Below, piece by piece: positions 39,825 to 47,741 of a DNA stretch of 64,000 nt. Origin of the DNA: DASQDN01 sp963833675 (GTDB taxonomy: Bacteria > Acidobacteriota > Terriglobia > Bryobacterales > Bryobacteraceae). The stretch spans positions 62,001 through 126,000 of the forward strand of contig CAWHYW010000035.1 in assembly GCA_963833675.1 (NCBI GenBank), written 5' to 3'. Under the pieces are notes generated by a model that did no database searches, was not told where the DNA came from, and saw only the letters and a list, made by a program, of their open reading frames with translations. The position numbers and the translations under genes are program-made. Numbering within the stretch: the stretch's first letter is position 1; the number at the start of each line of letters is the position of its first letter.

Positions 39825-40820
39825 GGGAGCTACCGACACCATACCCAGTCCGAGCAGGAAGAGAAGAATCATGATGGCGAGCAGCATCTTGACATGCGGA
39901 CTCGCGCCGGAGAACTCCTTCCAGACCAGTAGGCCCCATAGTGCGGAGATCATTGTGGCCCCCTGGCCTAGCGCGTAGCTCATTGCCGGACTTATGTTCA
40001 CTTCCGGCGGCGCGGAGGATGCGGTAAAGTTCGAGATCGCGCCGGCGCACCACACAATGCCGCCAACCAATCCGAGGAGGTGATTTTTGATTCCACCCCT
40101 AAAATAGGCTCCAAATGGTACCGGCTCACCTTCCACAGGCAAATTCATGAAATACAGGTTGAAGATGAAAGTTGTCACGACCACCCCGATAGCGAACAGC
40201 ACGGCGGCCGTGTAAGGGCCGAGGCCGATCTCGCCGGCCCTCGACATCTCGACTAGCGGATAAAACGAGCCCATCAATACACCGCTGACCAGACTCAGGA
40301 TCAAGCCTTTGACACTGAATTTGGCGGCTCCCTTGGCGGAAGAAATCGAATGATTTCGATAGGCCATGGCATCGACGACGATGGCGAGAATGACGATCGC
40401 CGCGCCGCCGAACAAGAGAATCGGATTTCCGGCTGGTCTCAAAAGATAGTTCCAAATAACTCCAATTACAAGAGCAAGGCCAATTCCGACAGGAAATGCG
40501 ACTGCTAATCCCGAGATGGATATCGCAGCGACTAATAACATATTGGCCAAATTGAATATTGCTCCAGCCGCGATGCCCATTGCCATTTGCCGCTTACCGG
40601 TAATCAGCAGGTTATCGCTGAAGGAAAGCTCGTTGCCCATGCTGCCGAATGTGAACGCCGCGATAAGCGCGGCGGCTAGAACGCCGAACGCGTAATCGAA
40701 ATAGAAGAGTTCAAACCGCCACTTCTTTGTCAGTTTGAAGGTATTCGCCCATGAGCCCCAACAGATCATAGAGAGTATAGACAGCATGAGGGCGGCGGAA
40801 TAGGTTGTGGGCGTAAGCAT
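39810..40820 (-). CDS. GRP/RhaT-like sugar transporter (DMT superfamily)
   Basis: A ten-helix inner-membrane transporter of 336 residues. The first helix LSILSMICWGSWANTFKLTK and the following WRFELFYFDYAFGVLAAALI are typical of the glucose/ribose porter (GRP) and L-rhamnose (RhaT) branch of the drug/metabolite superfamily. Later parts repeat the fold (LSLVSGVLMGSFYPLVEMSR; LLGLVGGIVWCAGAISNFTA). The substrate is a neutral sugar; glucose, ribose and rhamnose cannot be separated here. The frame is intact. It stands alone, convergent with the AlaX-like gene and separated by 304 bp from the next gene on the right. Confidence 0.9.
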   Translation of the reverse strand: MLTPTTYSAALMLSILSMICWGSWANTFKLTKKWRFELFYFDYAFGVLAAALIAAFTFGSMGNELSFSDNLLITGKRQMAMGIAAGAIFNLANMLLVAAISISGLAVAFPVGIGLALVIGVIWNYLLRPAGNPILLFGGAAIVILAIVVDAMAYRNHSISSAKGAAKFSVKGLILSLVSGVLMGSFYPLVEMSRAGEIGLGPYTAAVLFAIGVVVTTFIFNLYFMNLPVEGEPVPFGAYFRGGIKNHLLGLVGGIVWCAGAISNFTASSAPPEVNISPAMSYALGQGATMISALWGLLVWKEFSGASPHVKMLLAIMILLFLLGLGMVSVAPLFAR

Positions 40821-41124
40821 CGGGAAGGACGAGATTACACTGTCGGACCGCCTCTGGTCAACTGAGGTCCTGCGGCCTCATTTGCGGCGGTTAAGAATAA
40901 GCCCTTAGCGGGCCTGAAAAACTACTTAAGTCTTTCGATATACAGGTTATAAATCCAAGATATTCGTAGTACTTCGGCTGTTCGCGACATATTGGCCGAG
41001 GCCGGCAATCAAGTGTATCATTCAAAACTGAGGAAGAAGTGCTAGTACGCCTATCAAATTGCGCTGAGTTAAACTTCATTCCTCGGTTTGTCGATTGAAT
41101 AAAAACTTCGCGAAGGAGGCGCCG
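40821..41124. other. Intergenic region between divergent genes
   Basis: No gene is seen here. It carries the promoters of the sugar transporter (leftward) and the TPR-like gene (rightward). A 7-bp hairpin, TGAGGTC with GGCCTCA around CTGC (40863-40880), lies in the leader side of the transporter and could be an operator or an RNA hairpin. The rest is AT-rich relative to the neighbourhood. Confidence 0.5.
41113..41119 (+). promoter_or_regulatory. Shine-Dalgarno AAGGAGG fixing the 41125 start
   Basis: AAGGAGG ends 5 bases before ATG 41125, which is therefore preferred to the in-frame TTG at 41095. Confidence 0.8.
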
Positions 41125-42261
41125 ATGCTACAAATGTTCCTTTTGATCGTATTATTCGCCGTCGGTTCGGCTGCCTTCGGGCAGAAGCTGGTGATCGAAC
41201 TGGACACGCTGGAAGGTCAGATGTTGCAGCAGATCGATGGGGAGCAGGATGCCGCGAAGAAGATGACACTCCTCGAAACGTTCGCCAAACAGTTCCCGAA
41301 TCATGAAGCGGCGACATGGGTTCTAGCCGCCATTCAACAGGCTCATTTGCAGAATAAGGATTACGACAAAGTATTGGCGGCGGGAACGAGGATCCTCAGT
41401 ATCGATCCTCTTGAGCTGTCGGCGGCCCACAATTGTCTCAAGGCAGCGGAGGCAAAGAAGGACCTGGATCTAACTAAACTCTGGTCGGCGCAGACGTCGC
41501 AGATTGCGCGCAAGGTTATGCAGCTTAAGCTTCCGGAATACGGCGATTCGGAGCAAATAGCGGAATGGAAACAGAAGATAGTATTCGCGCGTCAGGTGGA
41601 GCAATACACCGAATACTCACTGTATTTCGCATCCTTGCAGACCAAAGATGTCAAAATCAGGTCGAACCTGATTGAAGCGCTGGAGCAGCGCAATCCCGCA
41701 AGCGAATATCTGGCGCAGATGCGCACTTCGCACAATCCGGTCGTCAGACAGGTCGATATCGAAGAAGCAGTCCTTTCGGCCGAAGCACAGTTCCAGAAGG
41801 GCGAGTGGAATGAGGATCTTCTGCTGATGGTCACCACCCATTACATGCAGAAGCAAAAGGAAACCGCGAAGATCATTTCTTATTCCGAGAAGCTGCTGCA
41901 GATTCTACAAACGAAAGGGAAGCCGGAAGACGTATCGGATTCCGAATGGAATACGAAGAAGCGAAACATGATCGGTAGTGCGAACTGGATGATCGGCTTG
42001 TTATCCAGTACTCAGGAGAGGTTTGCGGAAGCTGACCGGTATCTTCGCGCGGCGCTTCCATACCTCAGCAACTCCGATATGCTGGCCGGCGCGTATTATC
42101 ACCTTGGGTACGTGAACTATCGAATCGCCGAAGCTGGAGAGCGCATCCGCATCCATGACGCGATCCGGTTTACACAGCAATGCATCGCGATCAATAGCGC
42201 GGTCCAGGCTCAGGCCACGGAGAATCTGAAGGCCATGAAGGCCGAATACGCGCTCCAGTAA
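41125..42261 (+). CDS. Exported TPR-like protein, 378 aa
   Basis: An exported helical-repeat protein. ATG 41125 follows a perfect Shine-Dalgarno and begins with a signal peptide (MLQMFLLIVLFAVGSAAFG). The mature part is helical, with TPR-like units such as WVLAAIQQAHLQNKDYDKVL, LILMVTTHYMQKQKE-type region and AGAYYHLGYVNYRIAEAGER near the end. Conservation outside these units is low. No catalytic motif is seen. It may be a periplasmic scaffold. Frame intact; the next gene, nuoI, is convergent 6 bp away. Confidence 0.82.
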   Translation: MLQMFLLIVLFAVGSAAFGQKLVIELDTLEGQMLQQIDGEQDAAKKMTLLETFAKQFPNHEAATWVLAAIQQAHLQNKDYDKVLAAGTRILSIDPLELSAAHNCLKAAEAKKDLDLTKLWSAQTSQIARKVMQLKLPEYGDSEQIAEWKQKIVFARQVEQYTEYSLYFASLQTKDVKIRSNLIEALEQRNPASEYLAQMRTSHNPVVRQVDIEEAVLSAEAQFQKGEWNEDLLLMVTTHYMQKQKETAKIISYSEKLLQILQTKGKPEDVSDSEWNTKKRNMIGSANWMIGLLSSTQERFAEADRYLRAALPYLSNSDMLAGAYYHLGYVNYRIAEAGERIRIHDAIRFTQQCIAINSAVQAQATENLKAMKAEYALQ

Positions 42262-42267
42262 TGAGCG

Positions 42268-42774
42268 CTAGTGGCCTGGCGTTGCGGCGACTTCCTCTTC
42301 GACAATTACCGAGCCCTTGGCTCCAGCCGGGATCGGCGCTAACAATTGCTCCTTGCGGTAAACGAGCGTCGAGGTGTTGAAGCTGGCGATTTCAAAGGCG
42401 TGACCATGAGTAATTGCGTCCGTCGGGCAGGCCTCAACGCAGTACCCGCAAAAGATGCAGCGGCTGTAGTCGATGTTGTAGACGGCCGCATAACGCTCGC
42501 CGCCGCTGATCCGAGCCTTATCGGTGTTCTCGGCAGCTTCGATATAGATGCAATCTGTCGGGCAAGCCGCGGAACACAGGAAGCATGCGACGCATTTTTC
42601 CAGACCGTTCTCGTCGCGCTGAAGGACGTGAACTCCACGGTACCGCTCTTGGAAATTCGGAGGAGTATCCGGGTAATTCTCCGTCAGGGTCGGCTGCATC
42701 ATCTCCTTGAGCGTGACGCCCATTCCTTTGGCGATGGCTGCCGCCGATCCGATGATCTGATTGATCTTAGACAT
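42268..42774 (-). CDS. nuoI: NADH-quinone oxidoreductase subunit I (orphan)
   Basis: A 168-residue two-[4Fe-4S] ferredoxin-like subunit of respiratory complex I that carries electrons at the base of the peripheral arm. The two clusters are CVACFLCSAACPTDC (Cys61, 64, 67, 71) and CIFCGYCVEACPTDA (Cys106, 109, 112, 116), preceded by the NuoI-typical YRGVHVLQRDENGLEKC. No other nuo gene is in the window, so it is separated from a usual nuoA-N cluster, or this organism has a split arrangement. The frame is intact. It lies 79 bp downstream of the thiol-redox gene on the same strand. Confidence 0.93.
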   Translation of the reverse strand: MSKINQIIGSAAAIAKGMGVTLKEMMQPTLTENYPDTPPNFQERYRGVHVLQRDENGLEKCVACFLCSAACPTDCIYIEAAENTDKARISGGERYAAVYNIDYSRCIFCGYCVEACPTDAITHGHAFEIASFNTSTLVYRKEQLLAPIPAGAKGSVIVEEEVAATPGH

Positions 42775-42853
42775 CTTGTGCTTTCATTAGATTAGCGCAC
42801 GGAAAGCGCCACGCATAAATTTCAGAGCCCGACCGGACTCAATTTTTTGAACC

Positions 42854-43321
42854 TCAACCCGGACGGAACTCCGGGACTTGTTCGCCCGGCTGAAACGGAA
42901 CGAACCCAAATCGGTTACCGATCTCCTCAAGGTCCTGTCGCACGAAACCCTTCGTGAACTTTGCAATCGATCCATCTGCTTCGATCAGGAAAACTGATGG
43001 TACCGTCGCAATGCGATATGCGTTACTTACGAGGTATTTGGCGGAAGCCGCATCCAGGAGAATCGGAAACGTCAGACCGTAGGTTTCACCGAAGCGGATC
43101 GTCGCGGCAGCTTCGTCCTGTGATATTCCAATAACACGGACCGAGCCGGATTCGGTAAATCGTTGTAAATACGGTAAGGTATATTGGCAGGTCGGACAAC
43201 TCACCTTGAAAAATGCAACCAAAACCGGTCCTTGTTGCGTCAGCTTGGATAGTGACCGTCTATTGCCGCTGAGATCGGGGAGATCGAAGTCGGGAGCTCG
43301 AGTGAAGTGTTTGGGCTCCAT
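42854..43321 (-). CDS. TlpA/AhpC-TSA-like thiol-disulfide redox protein
   Basis: A thioredoxin-fold protein of 155 residues. The motif SCPTCQYTLPYLQRF has a CPTC pair (Cys42, Cys45), typical of TlpA/ResA-type reductases or BCP-like peroxiredoxins. The cis-Pro site is in IATVPSVFLIEADG. The N-terminus (APDFDLPDLSGNRRSLSKLT) is the AhpC/TSA entry. There is no signal peptide, so it is probably cytoplasmic or anchored otherwise; a peroxiredoxin role is possible. It starts 43 bp from the divergent free-standing wHTH gene, and an inverted repeat (TAAGC/GCTTA, 43321-43333) lies at the start. Confidence 0.88.
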   Translation of the reverse strand: MEPKHFTRAPDFDLPDLSGNRRSLSKLTQQGPVLVAFFKVSCPTCQYTLPYLQRFTESGSVRVIGISQDEAAATIRFGETYGLTFPILLDAASAKYLVSNAYRIATVPSVFLIEADGSIAKFTKGFVRQDLEEIGNRFGFVPFQPGEQVPEFRPG

Positions 43322-43364
43322 AAGCCGAGCTTAGCATCCGCTGAATACGCAGGATTGGGTAACC

Positions 43365-43610
43365 ATGACGAACTTGAGTGTACGAGAGCGTAAGCTGCTT
43401 CGCATTCTGCAGGAACGGGCAGGGCAGTGGGTGTCGCGCGGGGAATTGTTGCGCGACGTCTGGAATTACCCACCTCAGCTTCGCACGCGCACTGTCGATG
43501 TGCACGTCTGCTGGATACGTCAGAAGCTCAGTCCCGAACTTCGCGGCTACTTACAGTCTGCTTATGGCCGAGGTTACGCGTGGACTGGTCCTGCGCTCTG
43601 TCTGGCTTGA
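43365..43610 (+). CDS. Free-standing OmpR/PhoB-type winged-helix DNA-binding domain, 81 aa
   Basis: An 81-residue protein made only of a transcriptional-regulatory C-terminal (Trans_reg_C) domain. The helices ERKLLRILQERAGQWVSRGE and LLRDVWNYPPQLRTRTVDVH, recognition helix and the wing YLQSAYGRGYAWTG are as in OmpR/PhoB. There is no receiver domain in any frame upstream; the ATG 43365 is 43 bp from the divergent redox gene. It may be a small regulator controlled by protein partners, or the DNA-binding end of a lost response regulator. It ends one base before the convergent CoA-binding gene. Confidence 0.8.
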   Translation: MTNLSVRERKLLRILQERAGQWVSRGELLRDVWNYPPQLRTRTVDVHVCWIRQKLSPELRGYLQSAYGRGYAWTGPALCLA

Positions 43611-44003
43611 CTAGCTGCTGCGCTGGTGCGCCTTTAGAATGCAGGTGTTCATGATCACTTCGAGACCGGCAGCGCGGGCCTTCTCGGCGGCTTCTTTGTT
43701 CTCGATTCCTTCCTGCAGCCATAACACCTTAGCGCCGATGGCGATCGCCGAGTCGGCAACAGGAGGAATCATTTCGGAGCGCCGGAATACATTGACGATA
43801 TCTACTGGCTCCGGGATGTCTTCCAACGTGCGGTAGGACTTCTCGCCCAGAATCTCGGGGTGCCCCGGATTTACAGGAATTATACGGTAGCCGTTCCGCT
43901 TCATGTATTCTGAGACGCTATAGCTGGGCCGCACCGGATTGTTCGACAACCCTACAACAGCGATCGTATGGTATTTCCGGAGAATTTCAGCCGTGTCGGC
44001 CAT
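43611..44003 (-). CDS. CoA-binding protein (YccU-like), 130 aa
   Basis: A single CoA-binding/Rossmann domain of 130 residues, similar to the N-terminal part of succinyl-CoA synthetase alpha. It has IAVVGLSNNPVRPSYSVSEY (the nucleotide-binding loop), then GYRIIPVNPGHPEILGEKSY, and the conserved VLWLQEGIENKEAAEKARAA near the end. Members are stand-alone and of unknown role. The start overlaps the end of rluB by 17 bases, so both are co-transcribed. Confidence 0.92.
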   Translation of the reverse strand: MADTAEILRKYHTIAVVGLSNNPVRPSYSVSEYMKRNGYRIIPVNPGHPEILGEKSYRTLEDIPEPVDIVNVFRRSEMIPPVADSAIAIGAKVLWLQEGIENKEAAEKARAAGLEVIMNTCILKAHQRSS

Positions 44004-44736
44004 CGATAGCCCCTTCCATTTTTAAAAAACGCCGAAATCGCTCCACTTCCCGGTCGGTGAGATAACGCCATTCGCCCGGTTTAAGGCCGGTGAGTTCCAG
44101 GAAGCCGATCTTTACCCTGCGGAGCTTCTCCACAAGCACGCCGAAGCTCTTGAACATGAGACGAATCTGATTCTGCCGGCCTTCGATCAGCTTCACCTCG
44201 TACCACGGATTATCCCGATGATTCAGGAGCTTCAGCTGCGCCGGCGCAGTTTTCCGTCCATGCAGGTATACTCCTTCACGGAACTGCTTCTCCTGCTCAG
44301 GGGAAATCTCTCCGGTCACCTTCACCACGTATGTCTTTTCCACGTGAGTTCGGGCCGCAGTAATGCGATTGGCGAAATCACCGTCGTTGGTCAGCAGCAA
44401 TAAACCCTCGCTGTGATAATCGAGACGCCCTACCGGGTAGACGCGCTCCTTGATACCCTTTATCAAGTCCATTACGGTGTCGCGGCCCTGCGGATCGGAG
44501 ACGGTGGTCACGTATGCTTTTGGTTTGTTCAGTGCGATATACACGAGGCGTTTCGGCGCATGCAGCAGCTTGCCGTCGACCTTTATGTGATCGCGTTCGA
44601 GATCGGCCTTGCTGCCCAGTTCGGAGATGATCGTGCCGTTCACGGTCACACGGCCTTCCGTTATCATCTGCTCGGCCTTACGACGACTCGCCACGCCCGC
44701 CCTCGCCAGGATTTTCTGGAGCCGCTCTTCACTCAT
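43987..44736 (-). CDS. rluB: 23S rRNA pseudouridine synthase RluB-type
   Basis: A pseudouridine synthase of the RsuA family, acting on 23S rRNA or, less likely, 16S rRNA. The 249-residue product has an N-terminal S4 RNA-binding domain (RLQKILARAGVASRRKAEQM, ITEGRVTVNG). The catalytic Asp106 is in GRLDYHSEGLLLLTNDG. The C-terminal motif RQNQIRLMFKSFGVLVEKLRR is typical of RluB/RsuA proteins. It overlaps the scpB stop by 8 bases and the CoA-binding gene by 17 bases. The scpA-scpB-rluB order is widespread in bacteria. Frame intact. Confidence 0.95.
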   Translation of the reverse strand: MSEERLQKILARAGVASRRKAEQMITEGRVTVNGTIISELGSKADLERDHIKVDGKLLHAPKRLVYIALNKPKAYVTTVSDPQGRDTVMDLIKGIKERVYPVGRLDYHSEGLLLLTNDGDFANRITAARTHVEKTYVVKVTGEISPEQEKQFREGVYLHGRKTAPAQLKLLNHRDNPWYEVKLIEGRQNQIRLMFKSFGVLVEKLRRVKIGFLELTGLKPGEWRYLTDREVERFRRFLKMEGAIDGRHG

Positions 44737-45529
44737 TGCTTGCTTCTGCGGTCGGGACGGGTTCAGCCTTTTCCTCCCCGACCGGCGCCTCGTCGGTATC
44801 GCTGAACGCTAGCCGGCGGAGATCCTCGAATTCTTTCAGGCTCGGAAGCTCGTTTAAATCGCGCAATCCGAACTGCACCAGAAACTCTTTGGTTGTTTTG
44901 TACAGAATCGGCTTACCAACAACGTTTTTACGTCCTGCCGAAGTGATGAGTTTGCGATCGAGCAGCGTCTTGAGTACGCCTGCGCCCTGCACGCCGCGGA
45001 TCTCCATGATTTCGGGCGCGGTAATCGGCTGTTTATACGCGATCACAGCGAGTGTTTCCAACGCCGCGAGAGACAGCCGCATCGGCGGATTCAGGTTTTT
45101 CACGAACGCCCGGACAGCTTCATGATGCTCGGCCTTGGTAGACATCTTGTACCCGCCCGCCACCTCTTTGACCGTGAGACCGTGATGCGGTTTGTTGTAC
45201 TCGTCTACCAGCTTGTCGAGCAGGCTTTTGACATAATCGAGCGGCTTCTGAACCGCGTCCGCGATCTGCTTTGCAGACAGCGGTTCATCGGTGATGTAAA
45301 CGATCGCTTCAAGTATTGCCAGCATCTCGGCTTCCGCCGTTTCGGAATTGTCGAGAGGCTGTTCCGTCCCACCCAGAATCTGTTCGGGGGTAAAAGTCTC
45401 GGTGGCCGCAGCTTCCATGTAGGCTTCGCCTGTGGTCTCTTCCACTCCGGGCACTGGCTCGGCGAGTACGCCTTCGGATTCGATTTGCGCCGGAGATTCC
45501 GGTGTAAGATCTTGCTCCTTCTCGTCCAT
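44729..45529 (-). CDS. scpB: Segregation and condensation protein B
   Basis: The winged-helix dimer of the SMC-ScpAB condensin. The protein has 266 residues: an acidic N-terminal extension of about 60 residues unlike the usual start, then LAILEAIVYITDEPLSAKQI, the core, with LAALETLAVIAYKQPITAPE, the second wing, and RGVQGAGVLKTLLDRKLITS, the ScpB hallmark. The C-terminus is again acidic. The acidic tails are typical for Acidobacteria-like ScpB. It lies 5 bases after scpA and overlaps rluB by 8 bases. Confidence 0.95.
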   Translation of the reverse strand: MDEKEQDLTPESPAQIESEGVLAEPVPGVEETTGEAYMEAAATETFTPEQILGGTEQPLDNSETAEAEMLAILEAIVYITDEPLSAKQIADAVQKPLDYVKSLLDKLVDEYNKPHHGLTVKEVAGGYKMSTKAEHHEAVRAFVKNLNPPMRLSLAALETLAVIAYKQPITAPEIMEIRGVQGAGVLKTLLDRKLITSAGRKNVVGKPILYKTTKEFLVQFGLRDLNELPSLKEFEDLRRLAFSDTDEAPVGEEKAEPVPTAEASNE

Positions 45530-45534
45530 TCGTC

Positions 45535-46329
45535 TTAATGGTATTCCTGCTCGGCGGCTGTGATGGCCTGCTCGGACCCGAGCGCTTCTTCAAAATTATC
45601 GGCAGCCTTTACCGTGATATCCGAAAACGCTTCCTTCTGCTGCAGGTGAATGGCCTGTCTCTTCACCAATTCCAGAATTGCCAGGAACAGACACAGCATC
45701 GCCCGGCGGCTTCTCTGCGCTTCCAGGAGTTCGGTGACCGAGATTGCCTGGCTTCGTGGCACGCGCATTAGACTGTCGCGCAGAAAGCGGATCATATCCG
45801 GCACGTTTACATCTTCTTTGCCGACTTCGTAAATCGGCCGGTTCTTTGCTCGTTCCAGGACCGTTTGGAAAGTCTTCACCAAATCGAATAGTGAGACATC
45901 GAGGCCGGGATTCAAAACCTCTTCATCGGTAAGAAACTGCCGTATCTGCGGGTTGGACCAGGCAGCCTCTTCGAGCAATCGCTTCTGCTGCAGCATCTCG
46001 GCGGCATCTTTGTATTTCTGGTGCTCGACGAGCCGCTCCACTAACTCCTGCCGTGGATCGTCTTCTGGTGAGACGGCTTCCAATGCAGGGTCCTTTGGCA
46101 GCAGCAACTTCGACTTGATATGAATCAGTGTTGCCGCCATATAGATGAAATCGGAACTCAACTCGATATCCAGCGCTGCTGCCTTCGCCATGTATTCCAT
46201 GTATTGGGAAGTAATCTGGGCGATGGGAATGTCGTAGATGTTGACCTGATTTTTGCGGATGAGGTCCAGCAACAGGTCGAGAGGACCCTCGTACGTTTCA
46301 AGCTGGAAATTGAGAGGTTGCGACGACAC
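45535..46329 (-). CDS. scpA: Segregation and condensation protein A
   Basis: The kleisin of the SMC-ScpAB condensin. The start at 46329 gives LNFQLETYEGPLDLLLDLIR, the conserved ScpA entry, then YDIPIAQITSQYMEYMAKAA and AATLIHIKSKLLLPKDP. The middle is long and charged, and the C-terminal winged helix that binds the SMC head is RRAMLCLFLAILELVKRQAI. Length 264 residues, as usual. The chromosomal partner smc is not in the window. It is followed by scpB and rluB on the same strand, a typical order. Confidence 0.95.
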   Translation of the reverse strand: MSSQPLNFQLETYEGPLDLLLDLIRKNQVNIYDIPIAQITSQYMEYMAKAAALDIELSSDFIYMAATLIHIKSKLLLPKDPALEAVSPEDDPRQELVERLVEHQKYKDAAEMLQQKRLLEEAAWSNPQIRQFLTDEEVLNPGLDVSLFDLVKTFQTVLERAKNRPIYEVGKEDVNVPDMIRFLRDSLMRVPRSQAISVTELLEAQRSRRAMLCLFLAILELVKRQAIHLQQKEAFSDITVKAADNFEEALGSEQAITAAEQEYH

Positions 46330-46378
46330 TACCTAACTAAGGTAGCAAACGCATTTAACCGCAACGTTGTGGACTGGC

Positions 46379-47704
46379 TTACGGAAACTGCGTTTCCTTC
46401 TTCTCCGGTTTCCGCTTTTGACCTTCCAACATGAGTGTCACGTCCACAGTCTTGTTCTCCGGGTTCGGGGCGATCGCGCTTTTCGTTCGGCCCAGGTTGT
46501 CCATGATCTGATCTTCGACAAGCCGGGAGAGAAAGTAGTCCGGATATTCGGCATTGAATGGTTGCCCACGTTTCAACGCCCAGAGCTTCTTAATATGGGG
46601 CTCCGTCTCCACGTCCAGACCCTCGATCGTGAGTTTTCCCATGGTGAACTGCGGACCCGGATCGAGGTTAACAATCAACTTAACGGTCTTTTTTGCATCA
46701 TCCAACTCGCGATCCGAACTCGTTTTGGCTTCGAGGTAACCTTTGCGGCGCAATGCTTTACGAATATCTTCGACACCCACCTTGATTTTCTGGAAGTCCG
46801 CCGTCTCACCAGTCTTGAAACCGCCGGCCTTAATCAAGTTCCTGCTGTCGGCCAGTTCTCCCTTTAGCTCGACCTCGCCGAGTTTGTACACCCCGCCTTC
46901 CTTGATATGGACCATCACCGCCACTCCGTTTGTCGTTTTGGCGGGTGTCACATCGATGGTGGGGAACTCAACCCGCAGGTAGCCCAAGGCCTCGTAGGCG
47001 GGGCGTATGTTGGCGTCGAGAACCTGGCGGAACCGGTTCTCGGTGTAAATAGCGCCAATCCCCGCCCCGGATATGATCTGCTGGAGTTTGGTAGTGCGGA
47101 TCGCGGTATTCCCTCGGAATGTTATCTCCGCCACCGAGGGAAGTGAGGACGGCCGGAAAATCACACTCAAATTGCCCGAGCCCTCTAACTTCGCCACAAT
47201 CGCATCCGATTTTAAGAACTCGCGGACATGCTTTGTCATTCGATCGAGTATTGGCTGGGTTGCCGGGATCTCGTCGCCCAGGAGAGGCTCCTTCTGCTTC
47301 AGATAGTCACGAAGGGCTTTTTCATCCACACGAAGCTCATCAAACTTGTAAGGAAACAGTTGGGCGATCTCCGCGATCTGGAAAGTGCCAGCGTTGGTCC
47401 GTGTACCCGGAATCGGCTCGAATTTGTATCCTACGGACTCGAATGCTCCGGTCGCGAGAAGCCGGTCTCGCGCGGCATCGAATTCGGCCTTTCCGGCGAT
47501 TTGCCCTACTTTCAGTCCAGCGGCTTCGAGGATCTTTTCATCCGAATAAATGCGATTGCCCTCTACGTTCAGTTTGCCTATGGGCCATGCCGTCATGCCA
47601 GGAGCCGGTTTTGCCGCGGCAGCCGCCTTGGCCGCTTTGCGCGCCGATTGGCCCGAGGCCGACAAAACAAAGCCAAGACAAAGGATCAACACGCTGGATT
47701 TCAT
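46379..47704 (-). CDS. POTRA-domain protein without beta-barrel (BamA/TamA-like)
   Basis: An exported protein of 441 residues containing four or five POTRA domains and no beta-barrel. The signal peptide is MKSSVLILCLGFVLSASGQ; the ATG at 47704 is chosen for it. POTRA-type entries are IGKLNVEGNRIYSDEKILEA, VAEITFRGNTAIRTTKLQQI, LGEVELKGELADSRNLIKAG and MGKLTIEGLDVETEPHIKKL, each followed by a helix and a strand. It ends EKKETQFP with no aromatic terminal residue, so it is complete as a periplasmic protein. A separate barrel partner may exist. It lies 37 bp downstream of the RraA-like gene on the same strand. Confidence 0.85.
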   Translation of the reverse strand: MKSSVLILCLGFVLSASGQSARKAAKAAAAAKPAPGMTAWPIGKLNVEGNRIYSDEKILEAAGLKVGQIAGKAEFDAARDRLLATGAFESVGYKFEPIPGTRTNAGTFQIAEIAQLFPYKFDELRVDEKALRDYLKQKEPLLGDEIPATQPILDRMTKHVREFLKSDAIVAKLEGSGNLSVIFRPSSLPSVAEITFRGNTAIRTTKLQQIISGAGIGAIYTENRFRQVLDANIRPAYEALGYLRVEFPTIDVTPAKTTNGVAVMVHIKEGGVYKLGEVELKGELADSRNLIKAGGFKTGETADFQKIKVGVEDIRKALRRKGYLEAKTSSDRELDDAKKTVKLIVNLDPGPQFTMGKLTIEGLDVETEPHIKKLWALKRGQPFNAEYPDYFLSRLVEDQIMDNLGRTKSAIAPNPENKTVDVTLMLEGQKRKPEKKETQFP

Positions 47705-47741
47705 GGCGATGTCTATAAGACGCGCGCGGGGAATCGGAGGT

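Noticed and set aside
40863..40880. Terminator for the sugar transporter
   Set aside because: It lies upstream of that gene, not downstream, and has only a weak T run; it is mentioned only as a hairpin.
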